Shown: in pieces, positions 1 through 6,925 of the stretch
Layout of the letters: the number at the start of each line of letters is the position of its first letter
Numbering within the stretch: the stretch's first letter is position 1
Origin: Bacteroidales bacterium
GTDB lineage: Bacteria > Bacteroidota > Bacteroidia > Bacteroidales > WCHB1-69
Length of the DNA stretch: 8,847 nucleotides
Assembly (NCBI GenBank): GCA_016285615.1
Contig: JAEERB010000098.1
Coordinates: forward strand, 1 to 8,847
Reading direction: 5' to 3'
Notes under the pieces: model-generated
What the model was told of the DNA's origin: nothing
The model's database searches: none
Seen by the model: only the letters and a program-made list of their open reading frames with translations
Program-made: the position numbers and the translations under genes

Positions 1-488
1 TAGGCACTCTGACTGTAAGTTTCGCTATAGGCGTAGATAAACTTGTCCGACTCCTTGAAGGCTTTCAGCGCGTCGCGGATGGCGGTCAGCGTGGCGGGAT
101 TGGCCGAAACCGATTTCAGGTTGAGGTAGATACCTTTAATGCGGTTGTCATCAGCGGCCGCCTTCAGGCTGTTCAGAATATCATCCAAGCCAGTGGAGGC
201 AGTGGAATAATAGGAACCAAAGTCCATATTCTCGAAAGGATTGTCTTCGGCACGCTCCACGATAGGATTCTGCAAATCAATTTTAAGCACGCTTCCATTT
301 TCCACCACAGGTGCACTGCCAGTCGATGCGCCGGCAATCATGGCTATCATAAAAAAGACGGAAAATAGGCCAATTATCATGTTAGCAAGGATAAAGCCCA
401 CCATTGAACCGAGCACCACGCGCCAGAATTTCTTGGATCTGGTCTCTGGACGCTGGATTGCGTTTTCTACATTTTGATTCGAATTCAT
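1..488 (-). CDS. sppA: Signal peptide peptidase SppA, 67K type (partial, N-terminal 162 residues)
   Basis: A membrane-anchored serine protease of family S49 that digests cleaved signal peptides and other membrane-associated peptides. The reading frame runs off the left edge, so only residues 1-162 are visible and the catalytic Lys and Ser regions are outside the window. Residues 1-20 are polar and basic. About 22-53 form one hydrophobic membrane segment (WRVVLGSMVGFILAN onwards). The family's first S49 module then begins with VENGSVLKIDLQNPIVE (62-78), a helix LDDILNSLKAAADDNRIKGI (101-120), YLNLKSV, and a second helix ending in FKESDKFIYAYSETYSQSA. This order (KIDL, ALKAAAxDxxIKGIYL, AFKxSxKxIxAYxE) is typical of Bacteroidota SppA. 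The ATG start is supported by a strong ribosome binding site 5 nt upstream. It is divergent from purM, with 146 bp between the starts. The family call comes from recognised sequence pattern, without a database search. Confidence 0.88.
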   Translation of the reverse strand, partial: MNSNQNVENAIQRPETRSKKFWRVVLGSMVGFILANMIIGLFSVFFMIAMIAGASTGSAPVVENGSVLKIDLQNPIVERAEDNPFENMDFGSYYSTASTGLDDILNSLKAAADDNRIKGIYLNLKSVSANPATLTAIRDALKAFKESDKFIYAYSETYSQSA

Positions 489-500
489 AATATCTCCTTT
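489..500 (-). promoter_or_regulatory. Shine-Dalgarno site of sppA
   Basis: The minus strand reads AAAGGAG followed by ATATT and the ATG of sppA, a textbook Shine-Dalgarno site with 5-nt spacing. The other starts in this window (purM, purN, acyltransferase, peptidase, fabD) have AT-rich leaders with no such site, as is usual in Bacteroidota. The site therefore both fixes the sppA start and sets that gene apart. I see no consensus-quality TAnnTTTG promoter for sppA in the gap. TATCTTCA on the minus strand near 590-583 is a poor match. Confidence 0.7.
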
Positions 501-580
501 AATAAAAAACAAGTTTGCAATATTACAAAATATTACGAGACAATCGGTAAAAAGAGCGAGGATATTTCTTTTTCATGAGT

Positions 581-611
581 TTTGAAGATACGAAAAAATG
601 AGTTATTTTTG
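581..611 (+). promoter_or_regulatory. Bacteroidota-type promoter of purMN
   Basis: TTTG at 581-584 and TATTTTTG at 604-611 match the Bacteroidota primary-sigma consensus (-33 TTTG, -7 TAnnTTTG) exactly, with a 19-bp spacer. The purM ATG lies 23 nt after the -7 box, which implies a very short leader. No operator or riboswitch fold is visible between them, so any purine control would have to act at or upstream of the promoter. Confidence 0.75.
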
Positions 612-634
612 CATCTCCAATAAACAAAACAGCT

Positions 635-1666
635 ATGGCACAATCATACGAAAAAGCAGGCGTTAGCCTCGAGGCAGGCTACGAATCAGTTAGACGCATC
701 AAGAAACACATCGCCGCCACCGAAAGGCCAGGCATGATGGGCAACATCGGCAGCTTCGGCGGCATGTTCGACCTCACCAAACTGAACTACAAGGAACCCG
801 TGCTCGTGAGCGGTACCGACGGTGTGGGCACCAAACTGAAAATCGCTTTCCTCATGGACAAGCACGACACCATCGGTCAGGATGTAGTGGCCATGTGTGT
901 GAACGACGTACTGGCACAAGGCGCCGAACCGCTGTTTTTCCTCGATTACATCGCTGTGGGCAAGAACCACCCAGCCAAGATTGAGCAGATTGTGAAAGGC
1001 GTAGCCGACGGCTGCGTCATCAGCAACTGCGCCCTCATCGGCGGCGAAACAGCCGAAATGCCCGACATGTATGATGAAGACGAATACGACATCGCCGGCT
1101 TCACCGTGGGCGTGGTCGAGAAATCAAAATTGATTGACGGCAGCAAAGTGAAAGTGGGCGACACACTCATCGGCATCCAATCGTCGGGCGTGCACTCCAA
1201 CGGCTTCTCGCTGGTGCGCAAAATCGTCCTCAAAGACTGCCAACTCGACCTGCAACAGTATCACGAAGAACTGAGCGGCAAACTCGGCGATGTGCTGCTC
1301 ACCCCTACCAAGCTGTATGTAAGACCCGTACTGGATGTTATTCGCAACATTGACGTACACGCCATCTGCCACATCACTGGCGGCGGCTTCGACGAGAATA
1401 TTCCTCGCGCCCTGCAAAAAGGCCAAGGCGTGACCGTAGATGAAAAGAAATGGGAAAAACCGCCCATTTTCGATTTCCTCGAAAAACACGGCCGCATCCC
1501 GCATCGCGAGATGTTCAACATCTTCAACATGGGTATCGGCATGATACTGATGGTGGATGCAAAAGATAAGGATGCCGTCATCGAGCGACTGGCCAAATCG
1601 GGTGAAAAAGCTTTCGAAATCGGTAGCGTTACCGATAAAGAAGGTGTGGAAATTATTCTTAAATAA
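635..1666 (+). CDS. purM: Phosphoribosylformylglycinamidine cyclo-ligase (AIR synthetase)
   Basis: A cytoplasmic enzyme that closes the imidazole ring: FGAM + ATP gives AIR + ADP + Pi, the fifth step of de novo purine synthesis. The 343 residues match the usual family length (about 330-350) and carry the PurM/AIRS motifs in order. The phosphate- and ATP-binding loop SGTDGVGTK is at 59-67, [16 protein letters not shown] at 90-105, GGETAEMP at 136-143, SSGVHSNG at 183-190, LTPTKLYV at 222-229, [13 protein letters not shown] at 246-258 and FNMGIGM at 297-303. The N-terminal [11 protein letters not shown] is also typical. The ATG at 635 follows a consensus promoter closely and starts at the conserved N-terminus. 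purN begins 6 nt after the stop, so the two are surely co-transcribed. No truncation or missing motif is seen. Confidence 0.97.
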   Translation: MAQSYEKAGVSLEAGYESVRRIKKHIAATERPGMMGNIGSFGGMFDLTKLNYKEPVLVSGTDGVGTKLKIAFLMDKHDTIGQDVVAMCVNDVLAQGAEPLFFLDYIAVGKNHPAKIEQIVKGVADGCVISNCALIGGETAEMPDMYDEDEYDIAGFTVGVVEKSKLIDGSKVKVGDTLIGIQSSGVHSNGFSLVRKIVLKDCQLDLQQYHEELSGKLGDVLLTPTKLYVRPVLDVIRNIDVHAICHITGGGFDENIPRALQKGQGVTVDEKKWEKPPIFDFLEKHGRIPHREMFNIFNMGIGMILMVDAKDKDAVIERLAKSGEKAFEIGSVTDKEGVEIILK

Positions 1667-1672
1667 TTTTGT

Positions 1673-2242
1673 ATGAAAAAGATAGCGGTTTTCGCCAGCG
1701 GCTTCGGCTCTAATTTTGAGGTAATTGCCGCCGCCACCGAAAGCGGACAGATAGAGGCCGAAATCGCCTTGCTGGTCACCGACCACGCCGACTGCTACGC
1801 TGTGGAGCGGGCACACAACCACCATGTGGATGTCTTCGCCTTCAACCCCAAAAGCTATCCTTCCAAAGCCGCCTTCGAGACCGAGATTGTGGCCCAACTG
1901 CACCAGCGTGGTGTGGAATTGATTGTGCTTGCCGGCTATATGCGCCTCATTGGCGAAGTGTTACTCAACGCCTACCCCAACCACATTATCAACATACACC
2001 CCGCCCTGCTGCCAGCCTTTCCAGGCAAGCACGCCATCGACCAAGCCTACAATTACGGCGTCAAGGTATTCGGCATCACCATCCATTATGTGGATGCCGG
2101 CATGGATACGGGTAAAATCATTGCCCAATCGTGTTTCACCGCCAAAGGCAACGAAACCCTCGACGAAATTGAAACCCAAATTCATGCGTTGGAGCACAAA
2201 TTGTACCCGCAGGTAATACAACAATTGTGTAAGGGGGAATAA
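1673..2242 (+). CDS. purN: Phosphoribosylglycinamide formyltransferase (GART)
   Basis: Transfers a formyl group from 10-formyl-tetrahydrofolate to GAR, giving FGAR, the third step of purine synthesis, in the cytoplasm. At 189 residues it is a normal single-domain PurN. Visible motifs are the Rossmann-type phosphate loop FASGFGSN (7-14), LAGYMRLI (86-93), the active-site strand NIHPALLPAFPG (107-118), and GITIHYVDAGMDTGKIIAQ (134-152). By alignment to E. coli PurN (Asn106, His108, Asp144), the catalytic residues are Asn107, His109 and Asp145. The common HPSLLP is HPALLP here. The gene lies 6 nt after purM. Its leader has no Shine-Dalgarno site, so translation may depend on ribosomes leaving purM. 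Its stop is 2 bp from the stop of the convergent acyltransferase gene. Confidence 0.96.
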   Translation: MKKIAVFASGFGSNFEVIAAATESGQIEAEIALLVTDHADCYAVERAHNHHVDVFAFNPKSYPSKAAFETEIVAQLHQRGVELIVLAGYMRLIGEVLLNAYPNHIINIHPALLPAFPGKHAIDQAYNYGVKVFGITIHYVDAGMDTGKIIAQSCFTAKGNETLDEIETQIHALEHKLYPQVIQQLCKGE

Positions 2243-2244
2243 TT

Positions 2245-3624
2245 TTATTTCCCGTCCCCACAAAAATCCATATAGATTTCCATAATCTGCTTTTTCAATT
2301 CACGCAGACGCGTCAGTGCGGCATTTTTGGTATTATGGAAATGCATATAACGACATGATGCCCAGAATTTTATGCAATAGATTTTATAGGCATAGAAGTA
2401 GAACAGTGTGGCTAATGACAGCAACACATAAATCAATCCCATCCAGAAATGGCCGGTGATGCCCCACACTACCGCCAACAAAATGATATACATGAGCGGG
2501 AAGGCCACTAATACGCCTGAAGCATAGTTGAGCGAGGAGTAGAACTGCTTGTCCTGAACTCTCATTTTCAACAATTTAGAAAACTGGAAAGGCAAGATAT
2601 TGTTGATGAAGCCAAACAGAAAGACAGGCAAGGTCAACAGCAGCAGAAACGCCTTGAGAACGAGCGTCATCACCGTGAATTTCTTATTGATGATCCAATC
2701 GCGCAGTTTGAGTTGACGCAAACCCTTGATGTATTCCGTCGTCTTGTCCATCAGGGTGGTAAACTTATCGGGCTGCTCGGCACGCATTTTATCCAGATTG
2801 TCAATGATTTTCTTGTCCTCCTGAAACAGGTCGGGCAGATAATCCACTTTCTTGCGATGCAGCGTGGCCATCGGCTTGTCGAGCATCAAACGCAACTGGT
2901 CGTACTCGTCGTAAAATTCGGGATCCTCAATGTCGAGCGTCATCTCTTTGATAATGGCGCGCGACTTTTCATTCAACTCCAAATAGGCTTTGTTGGGTTC
3001 ATGGCGGTAAAGCTCCAGCAACTCTTCGTCAATCTGGAAAGGCTTGCCCACCGTAACTAATAGCTTGCTACGGAAGTTGAAATAGTCGCTATAGTGGATG
3101 TTGAGCGGCAATATCTGCAAGCCGAGTTTGAAGTCGGCCATCTCCTCGGCACGAAAAGCGATTCGAGGATAGCCCTTCTTGAAGGATGAAAGGTAGCGCC
3201 CATGCTGATGCCCCGCTTCGGGAAACATGGCCAACGTACCTCCTTCACCCAGAATCCTGCCTGCCAAGTCGAAGGTGTCGTGGTTGCTGCGGATGTCACT
3301 GCGATTGCCATCGCGTGTGCGGAAAGTGGGCATAATTTTCAGGAAACGCAAGATGCGGGCGATGAAATCACGTTTAAAAATGTCACCACGGGCGATGAAC
3401 ACCGGCTGACGATTGTCATCAAACAGATAAAGAATAGCCAATGCATCCATCAAAGCATTCTGATGGTTGGAAATGACAAAGGTGGGCACTCCCCGAGGAG
3501 GGATATTTTCCCTTCCTACAACATAAAACTTCTTATAATAAAAGTAGTTATGAGTAAATCGAAGGTAATGGTTGTACAAATCATATCTTCGGTCAAACTT
3601 GTTTATATTGTCAAAACTAATCAT
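2245..3624 (-). CDS. PlsC-family acyltransferase with C-terminal membrane domain
   Basis: Probably an acyl-ACP or acyl-CoA dependent acyltransferase acting on a glycerol-phosphate or lysophospholipid at the inner membrane. Numbered from the ATG at 3624 (459 residues), the PlsC block runs from about 35 to 200. NHQNALMD is at 53-60 (His54 and Asp60, an H-X5-D spacing instead of the usual H-X4-D), FIARGDIF at about 76-83, FPEAG at 134-138 in place of FPEGT, and LPLN at 172-175. A helical linker follows, then three hydrophobic segments at about 316-340, 367-389 and 391-416, and a basic tail. At 459 residues it is much longer than a minimal PlsC (about 240). A TTG lies two codons upstream in frame, but the ATG is the likelier start. 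It follows the peptidase gene by 36 nt, probably in one transcript. The substrate is unknown; lysophosphatidate, or another lipid as in the Gat-type branch, is possible. Confidence 0.85.
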   Translation of the reverse strand: MISFDNINKFDRRYDLYNHYLRFTHNYFYYKKFYVVGRENIPPRGVPTFVISNHQNALMDALAILYLFDDNRQPVFIARGDIFKRDFIARILRFLKIMPTFRTRDGNRSDIRSNHDTFDLAGRILGEGGTLAMFPEAGHQHGRYLSSFKKGYPRIAFRAEEMADFKLGLQILPLNIHYSDYFNFRSKLLVTVGKPFQIDEELLELYRHEPNKAYLELNEKSRAIIKEMTLDIEDPEFYDEYDQLRLMLDKPMATLHRKKVDYLPDLFQEDKKIIDNLDKMRAEQPDKFTTLMDKTTEYIKGLRQLKLRDWIINKKFTVMTLVLKAFLLLLTLPVFLFGFINNILPFQFSKLLKMRVQDKQFYSSLNYASGVLVAFPLMYIILLAVVWGITGHFWMGLIYVLLSLATLFYFYAYKIYCIKFWASCRYMHFHNTKNAALTRLRELKKQIMEIYMDFCGDGK

Positions 3625-3660
3625 GGTCAATAAGTTAAAACAACATACACGCAGTGGTTA

Positions 3661-5811
3661 TTATTCCAGCGTCATCTCATTTATCAGGTTCTGTGCTCCG
3701 GCGAACTTATCTACTATAAAAAGGAAATATCTGATATCCAAACTGATATTTCGGCATCGGTCCACATCGTAGTTGATGTCGCTCATGGTACCTTCCCACA
3801 CGCGGTCGAAATTAACACCAATCAGACGGCCGTTGGCATCGATGACGGGACTACCCGAGTTGCCGCCTGTGGTGTGGTTGGTGGCGACAAAGCACACGGG
3901 CAGCTCGCCCTTGCTGTTGGCATAGCGCCCGTAATCCTTCTTTTCGTAAAGCTCCTTCAAACGCGGATGTACCTTGTAGTCAAATATATCGGGATTCTCC
4001 TTCTGCATCACACCGTCCAGCGTGGTGTAGCATTGGTATTCGATACCGTCGGCTGGCGAGAAACCCTTGATATTGCCGTAGGTGACACGCAGCGTCAGGT
4101 TAGCGTCAGGATAGAAAGTCTTGTCGGCATCCTTCTCCATCAGCGCCTTCACATAGACGCGGTACAAATCGTTGATTTTGTACATCGAAGCGGCATATCT
4201 TTTGATATTCTCATCATACTGTTTAAAGGCGGCCTGATACATTCTGAAGGCTTCCAGTTTTTCCAACTTTGCGAAATCCTTCTTGGTGCCGTTGGTGATG
4301 AACTGCGTCATCTGCGCTTCGCTGGCGAAGACGGTTTCATCGAACAGATGGTTGGCCATCTTCTCAAAATCGGCCTTCGAACAAACAGCATAACGTTGTA
4401 GTTCTGGAGCAATGAGCGACATGTCGATATGCGTGAAATAATAGTGCAGCAGGGCGGCGAAAATCTCCTTGTCCATAGGCTTATAAGCCCCCTTGAAATA
4501 GCTCTGCGTCTTCTTCAGTAAAGCCTCTCTCTCGGCGGCCAGACTTTCATTGGTAGTCTCTTTCAACTTCGATTTCTCTACGATGGAAGCAAAATTGTCC
4601 ATGTAGTTGAACACGTCTATCGCCTTAAAAGTCTCGCTGATATAAGTGTATATGATGACATAATTCTTCATTTGCGCATACTCGCTTTTCATGTCAGGCA
4701 GCACACGGCCATACTTTTGCTGGCGGTCGGCATTCTGATTTACCCAGTTGGTAAATTCCTTCTCCTCAGCCACTTTACGTTCCACCACATGACACTCGGT
4801 AATACCTTTGGTTTCACCAATCCATTTTTTCCACGCATTGGCGATAGAGTTAGAGCGAGCCGAAAATTTAAGACGCAACTCGGTGGACATGTTCATATAT
4901 TTCTTCATGATATTCAAGCGTGTCGTCCTTTGATCCACGGCCACAGGATTCTGGTATTTGGCCACAATGTCCACACCGTCAGAGATCAAGAACTGCTGCG
5001 TAGAACCCGGATAGCCGAAAACCATGGTAAAGTCGTTCTCATTCACGCCCTTGGTTGAAATGGTGAAGTGGCGTTTGGGATGATAAGGCACATTGTCGGG
5101 ACTATAGGGTGCAGGATTGCCGTTTTTGTCGGCATAGATGCGGTACATGGAGAAGTCGCCCGTATGGCGGGGCCACATCCAGTTGTCGGTGTCACCGCCA
5201 AACTTGCCTATGCTTTCGGGCGGAGTACCCACCAAACGGATATCGGGGAACACTTCGTTGATAAACATAAAGTATTGATTTCCATAGAAAAACGGCTTAA
5301 TGACAGCCTCATAATGTGTGCCTTCCACCGCTTTAGCGCGGATAGCAGCCACATTTTTTCGTATAATCTCCTGGCGTTCAGACTCTTTCATCTTGTCGGT
5401 CACACCTTCCAGTACAGCGGCGGTCACATCTTCCATCCTAATCAGGAAAGTGGCTTTTTGACCTTTCAATGGGATTTCCTCTTCTTTACTCTTGGCCCAA
5501 AAACCATTATGCAAGTAATTGTTTTCTACCGTACTAATTGAATTGATTGCCCAATAGCCGCAGTGGTGGTTGGTGAGCAGAAGTCCTTCCGAGGAGATAA
5601 TCTCACCCGTACAGCCGCCGCCGAACAGCACCACGGCGTCTTTCATACTGCTGTGATTGATGCTATACACATCTTCGGCTGTCAGTTTAAAGCCTTTCTT
5701 TTGCATGTCGGCCTCGTTTTTCTTCAGCAACAAAGGAATCCACATGCCCTCATCGGCAAACGAGCAAAATGAAAAACTAAACAACAGGGTAAAAAGTAAA
5801 AATTTCTTCAT
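3661..5811 (-). CDS. dpp11: S46 family dipeptidyl-peptidase, DPP11-like (Asp/Glu-specific)
   Basis: A periplasmic serine exopeptidase that removes dipeptides from the N-terminus of peptides, supplying dipeptides for uptake. Residues 1-19 are a Sec signal peptide (MKKFLLFTLL, hydrophobic core, SFA before DEG). Family motifs are GGGCTGEIIS (64-73), the His loop LLLTNHHCGY (77-86, catalytic His83), GGDTDNWMWPRHTGDFS (205-221, likely holding the catalytic Asp), VFGYPGS (264-270) and the Ser loop TGGNSGSPVID (648-658, catalytic Ser652). About 280-560 is the helical insert of S46 enzymes. The C-terminus DIRYFLFIVDKFAGAQNLI (692-710) is also typical. The residue after NFD is Arg670, equivalent by offset to Arg673 of P. 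gingivalis DPP11, which gives acidic P1 preference; DPP7 has Gly there. At 716 residues the protein is full length. It lies upstream of the acyltransferase in the same direction. The family is firm; the specificity is inferred from one residue. Confidence 0.93.
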   Translation of the reverse strand: MKKFLLFTLLFSFSFCSFADEGMWIPLLLKKNEADMQKKGFKLTAEDVYSINHSSMKDAVVLFGGGCTGEIISSEGLLLTNHHCGYWAINSISTVENNYLHNGFWAKSKEEEIPLKGQKATFLIRMEDVTAAVLEGVTDKMKESERQEIIRKNVAAIRAKAVEGTHYEAVIKPFFYGNQYFMFINEVFPDIRLVGTPPESIGKFGGDTDNWMWPRHTGDFSMYRIYADKNGNPAPYSPDNVPYHPKRHFTISTKGVNENDFTMVFGYPGSTQQFLISDGVDIVAKYQNPVAVDQRTTRLNIMKKYMNMSTELRLKFSARSNSIANAWKKWIGETKGITECHVVERKVAEEKEFTNWVNQNADRQQKYGRVLPDMKSEYAQMKNYVIIYTYISETFKAIDVFNYMDNFASIVEKSKLKETTNESLAAEREALLKKTQSYFKGAYKPMDKEIFAALLHYYFTHIDMSLIAPELQRYAVCSKADFEKMANHLFDETVFASEAQMTQFITNGTKKDFAKLEKLEAFRMYQAAFKQYDENIKRYAASMYKINDLYRVYVKALMEKDADKTFYPDANLTLRVTYGNIKGFSPADGIEYQCYTTLDGVMQKENPDIFDYKVHPRLKELYEKKDYGRYANSKGELPVCFVATNHTTGGNSGSPVIDANGRLIGVNFDRVWEGTMSDINYDVDRCRNISLDIRYFLFIVDKFAGAQNLINEMTLE

Positions 5812-5830
5812 AAAGCTTTTGTGTTGATTA

Positions 5831-5918
5831 TTAATTGTTTAATTGTTGAAGTGAGGAGTGAGAAGTGAAATAAGTTAAGAAACTAAGAAGTTAAGGTGTT
5901 AAGAATTATAGAATTATG
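5831..5918. repeat. Cluster of 7- and 8-nt short tandem repeats upstream of dpp11
   Basis: Five short arrays follow one another. TTAATTGT occurs twice (5831-5846). A 7-nt unit GAAGTGA/GGAGTGA/GAAGTGA occurs three times (5848-5868). An 8-nt unit GTTAAGAA/ACTAAGAA/GTTAAGGT/GTTAAGAA occurs four times (5874-5905). GAATTATA/GAATTATG occurs twice (5903-5918, overlapping the previous array by 3 nt). The units differ in sequence but keep a 7- or 8-nt period. No gene and no TAnnTTTG promoter for dpp11 is visible on the minus strand here. Confidence 0.75.
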
Positions 5919-5934
5919 GATTTATTGTTAGTAT

Positions 5935-5973
5935 CGTCATTCCGAGGTTGCGTTAGCAACCGAAGGAATCTCT
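5935..5973. repeat. REP-like imperfect palindrome between fabD and dpp11
   Basis: Inverted repeat with nested arms: ATTCC (5939-5943), GGTTGC (5946-5951), a GTTA loop, GCAACC (5956-5961) and GGAAT (5965-5969). The outline CGTCATTCCGAGG...CGAAGGAATCT resembles the interspersed GTCATTCCGAG/GGAATC hairpins I recall from several bacterial genomes; this is recall, not a search. There is no T-run on either side, so it is not an intrinsic terminator in the usual sense. It could form a stable RNA hairpin in a fabD-dpp11 read-through transcript. Confidence 0.65.
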
Positions 5974-5986
5974 TTCAGTTTTATAT

Positions 5987-6028
5987 CTCTCATCTCTCCG
6001 TTCTCATCTCTCATCTTTCATCTCTCCA
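5987..6028. repeat. Six-copy heptamer array covering the 3' end of fabD
   Basis: Six consecutive 7-nt units read, on the plus strand, CTCTCAT, CTCTCCG, TTCTCAT, CTCTCAT, CTTTCAT, CTCTCCA. On the minus strand the consensus is ATGAGAG. The array enters fabD: the last unit encodes part of the final VER residues and the fifth supplies the TGA stop (6020-6018). Unlike most repeats of this kind, it is therefore partly coding. Confidence 0.75.
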
Positions 6029-6875
6029 CTATCCTCTTTATCAGTCCTTGCAGCACTTCTCCTGGACCGAATTCAAAAAATTCGTATGCCCCATCTTGGG
6101 CCATGTTGCGCACCGACTGTGTCCACATGACTGGAGAGGTAAGTTGTTCTATCAAGTTTTGTTTAATCACCTCCGGATTGGTTGACGGGAAGGATGTTTT
6201 ATTCTGATAGATAGGACAGAAAGGTTTATGGAAGGGCGTTTTCTCGATGGCGGCTGCCAGTTCTTCCTGTGCCGAAGCCATGAGCGGCGAATGGAAGGCG
6301 CCACCCACTTTCAGGGGCAATATTTTCCTGATACCGGCGGCTCTCATGGCGGCAATGGCCTTGTCGACGCCTGTCAGCGTACCCGAGATGACCAACTGGC
6401 CCGGGCAGTTATAATTGGCGGGAAGAACAATATCGTCAATAGTGCGGCAGATAGCTTCCACCTGCTCATCGGGCACGCCGAGCACAACAGCCATGGTCGA
6501 TGGGTTGTGCTCACAGGCTTTCTGCATCGCCAATGCGCGACACAAGACCAGACGGAGGGCATCCTCAAATTCAAGGGTGCCATTGGCCACCAGTGCCGAA
6601 TACTCACCCAACGAGTGGCCTGCCACCATGGCAGGTTTGACGCCATTGCTCTGCACCTCGCACGCAATCACCGAATGCAGAAAAACCGCAGGCTGTGTCA
6701 CCTTGGTCTGCATCAGCTCCTCTTCAGTCGAATCGAACATGATGTGGGCAATGTCGAAACCCAATATCTCATTAGCCTGCTTGAAACGCGCACGTGCCTT
6801 GGGAGAAGCCTTATACAAGTCATGCCCCATACCTACAAACTGCGCCCCTTGCCCTGGAAAAACAAATGCTTTCAT
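6018..6875 (-). CDS. fabD: Malonyl-CoA:acyl-carrier-protein transacylase
   Basis: Moves malonyl from CoA to the phosphopantetheine arm of acyl carrier protein, supplying the extender unit for type II fatty-acid synthesis in the cytoplasm. The 285 residues are slightly shorter than E. coli FabD (about 309). Visible motifs are FPGQGAQFVGMG at 6-17, TQPAVFLHS at 60-68, the nucleophile elbow GHSLGEYSAL at 86-95 (Ser88), LCRALAMQ at 111-118 (the Arg that binds the malonyl carboxylate, likely Arg113), NYNCPGQLVISG at 154-165, GAFHSPLM at 192-199 (catalytic His195) and FEFGPGEVLQGLIKR at 267-281. The ATG at 6875 begins directly with the conserved MKAFVFPGQG, and a consensus promoter lies 20 nt upstream. 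The gene stands apart from other fab genes within this window. Its stop codon is embedded in a heptamer repeat. Confidence 0.97.
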   Translation of the reverse strand: MKAFVFPGQGAQFVGMGHDLYKASPKARARFKQANEILGFDIAHIMFDSTEEELMQTKVTQPAVFLHSVIACEVQSNGVKPAMVAGHSLGEYSALVANGTLEFEDALRLVLCRALAMQKACEHNPSTMAVVLGVPDEQVEAICRTIDDIVLPANYNCPGQLVISGTLTGVDKAIAAMRAAGIRKILPLKVGGAFHSPLMASAQEELAAAIEKTPFHKPFCPIYQNKTSFPSTNPEVIKQNLIEQLTSPVMWTQSVRNMAQDGAYEFFEFGPGEVLQGLIKRIVER

Positions 6876-6894
6876 ATAATATCATTTCGGGCTA

Positions 6895-6925
6895 CAAAGA
6901 TACGAAACAATGTACAATTGACAAT
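6895..6925 (-). promoter_or_regulatory. Bacteroidota-type promoter of fabD
   Basis: On the minus strand, TATCTTTG (6902-6895) matches the -7 consensus TAnnTTTG exactly. ATTG (6925-6922) supplies a -33 TTG with a 19-bp spacer. The fabD ATG is 19 nt beyond the -7 box, implying a very short leader without a Shine-Dalgarno site. The -33 element lies inside the heptamer array 6907-6955. Confidence 0.65.

Noticed and set aside
1124..1903. Open frame of 259 codons on the minus strand opposite purM and purN
   Set aside because: It is fully antisense to two unmistakable pur genes, spans their junction, and its translation is a His/Gly/Phe-rich string with no recognisable motif; it is a by-product of the codon use of the real genes.
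3625..3630. TTG start for the acyltransferase two codons upstream of the ATG
   Set aside because: An ATG is available two codons in, neither has a ribosome site, and nothing supports the rarer start codon.
3874..4401. Open frame of 175 codons on the plus strand opposite the S46 peptidase
   Set aside because: Antisense shadow of a conserved coding region, with no promoter-like sequence or ribosome site in front.
5749..5811. Lipoprotein signal in the S46 peptidase (Cys at residue 16)
   Set aside because: The residues before Cys16 (FSFSF) do not make a good lipobox, and SFA before DEG gives a normal signal peptidase I site as expected for a soluble periplasmic S46 enzyme.
5831..6028. A CRISPR array
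   Set aside because: The units are 7-8 nt with no spacers, and no cas-like gene is present in the window.
5916..6185. Small plus-strand frame of 89 codons in the fabD-dpp11 gap
   Set aside because: It begins in the repeats, and its repeated SHLS residues come from the heptamer array before it runs antisense into fabD; this is chance coding of a repeat.
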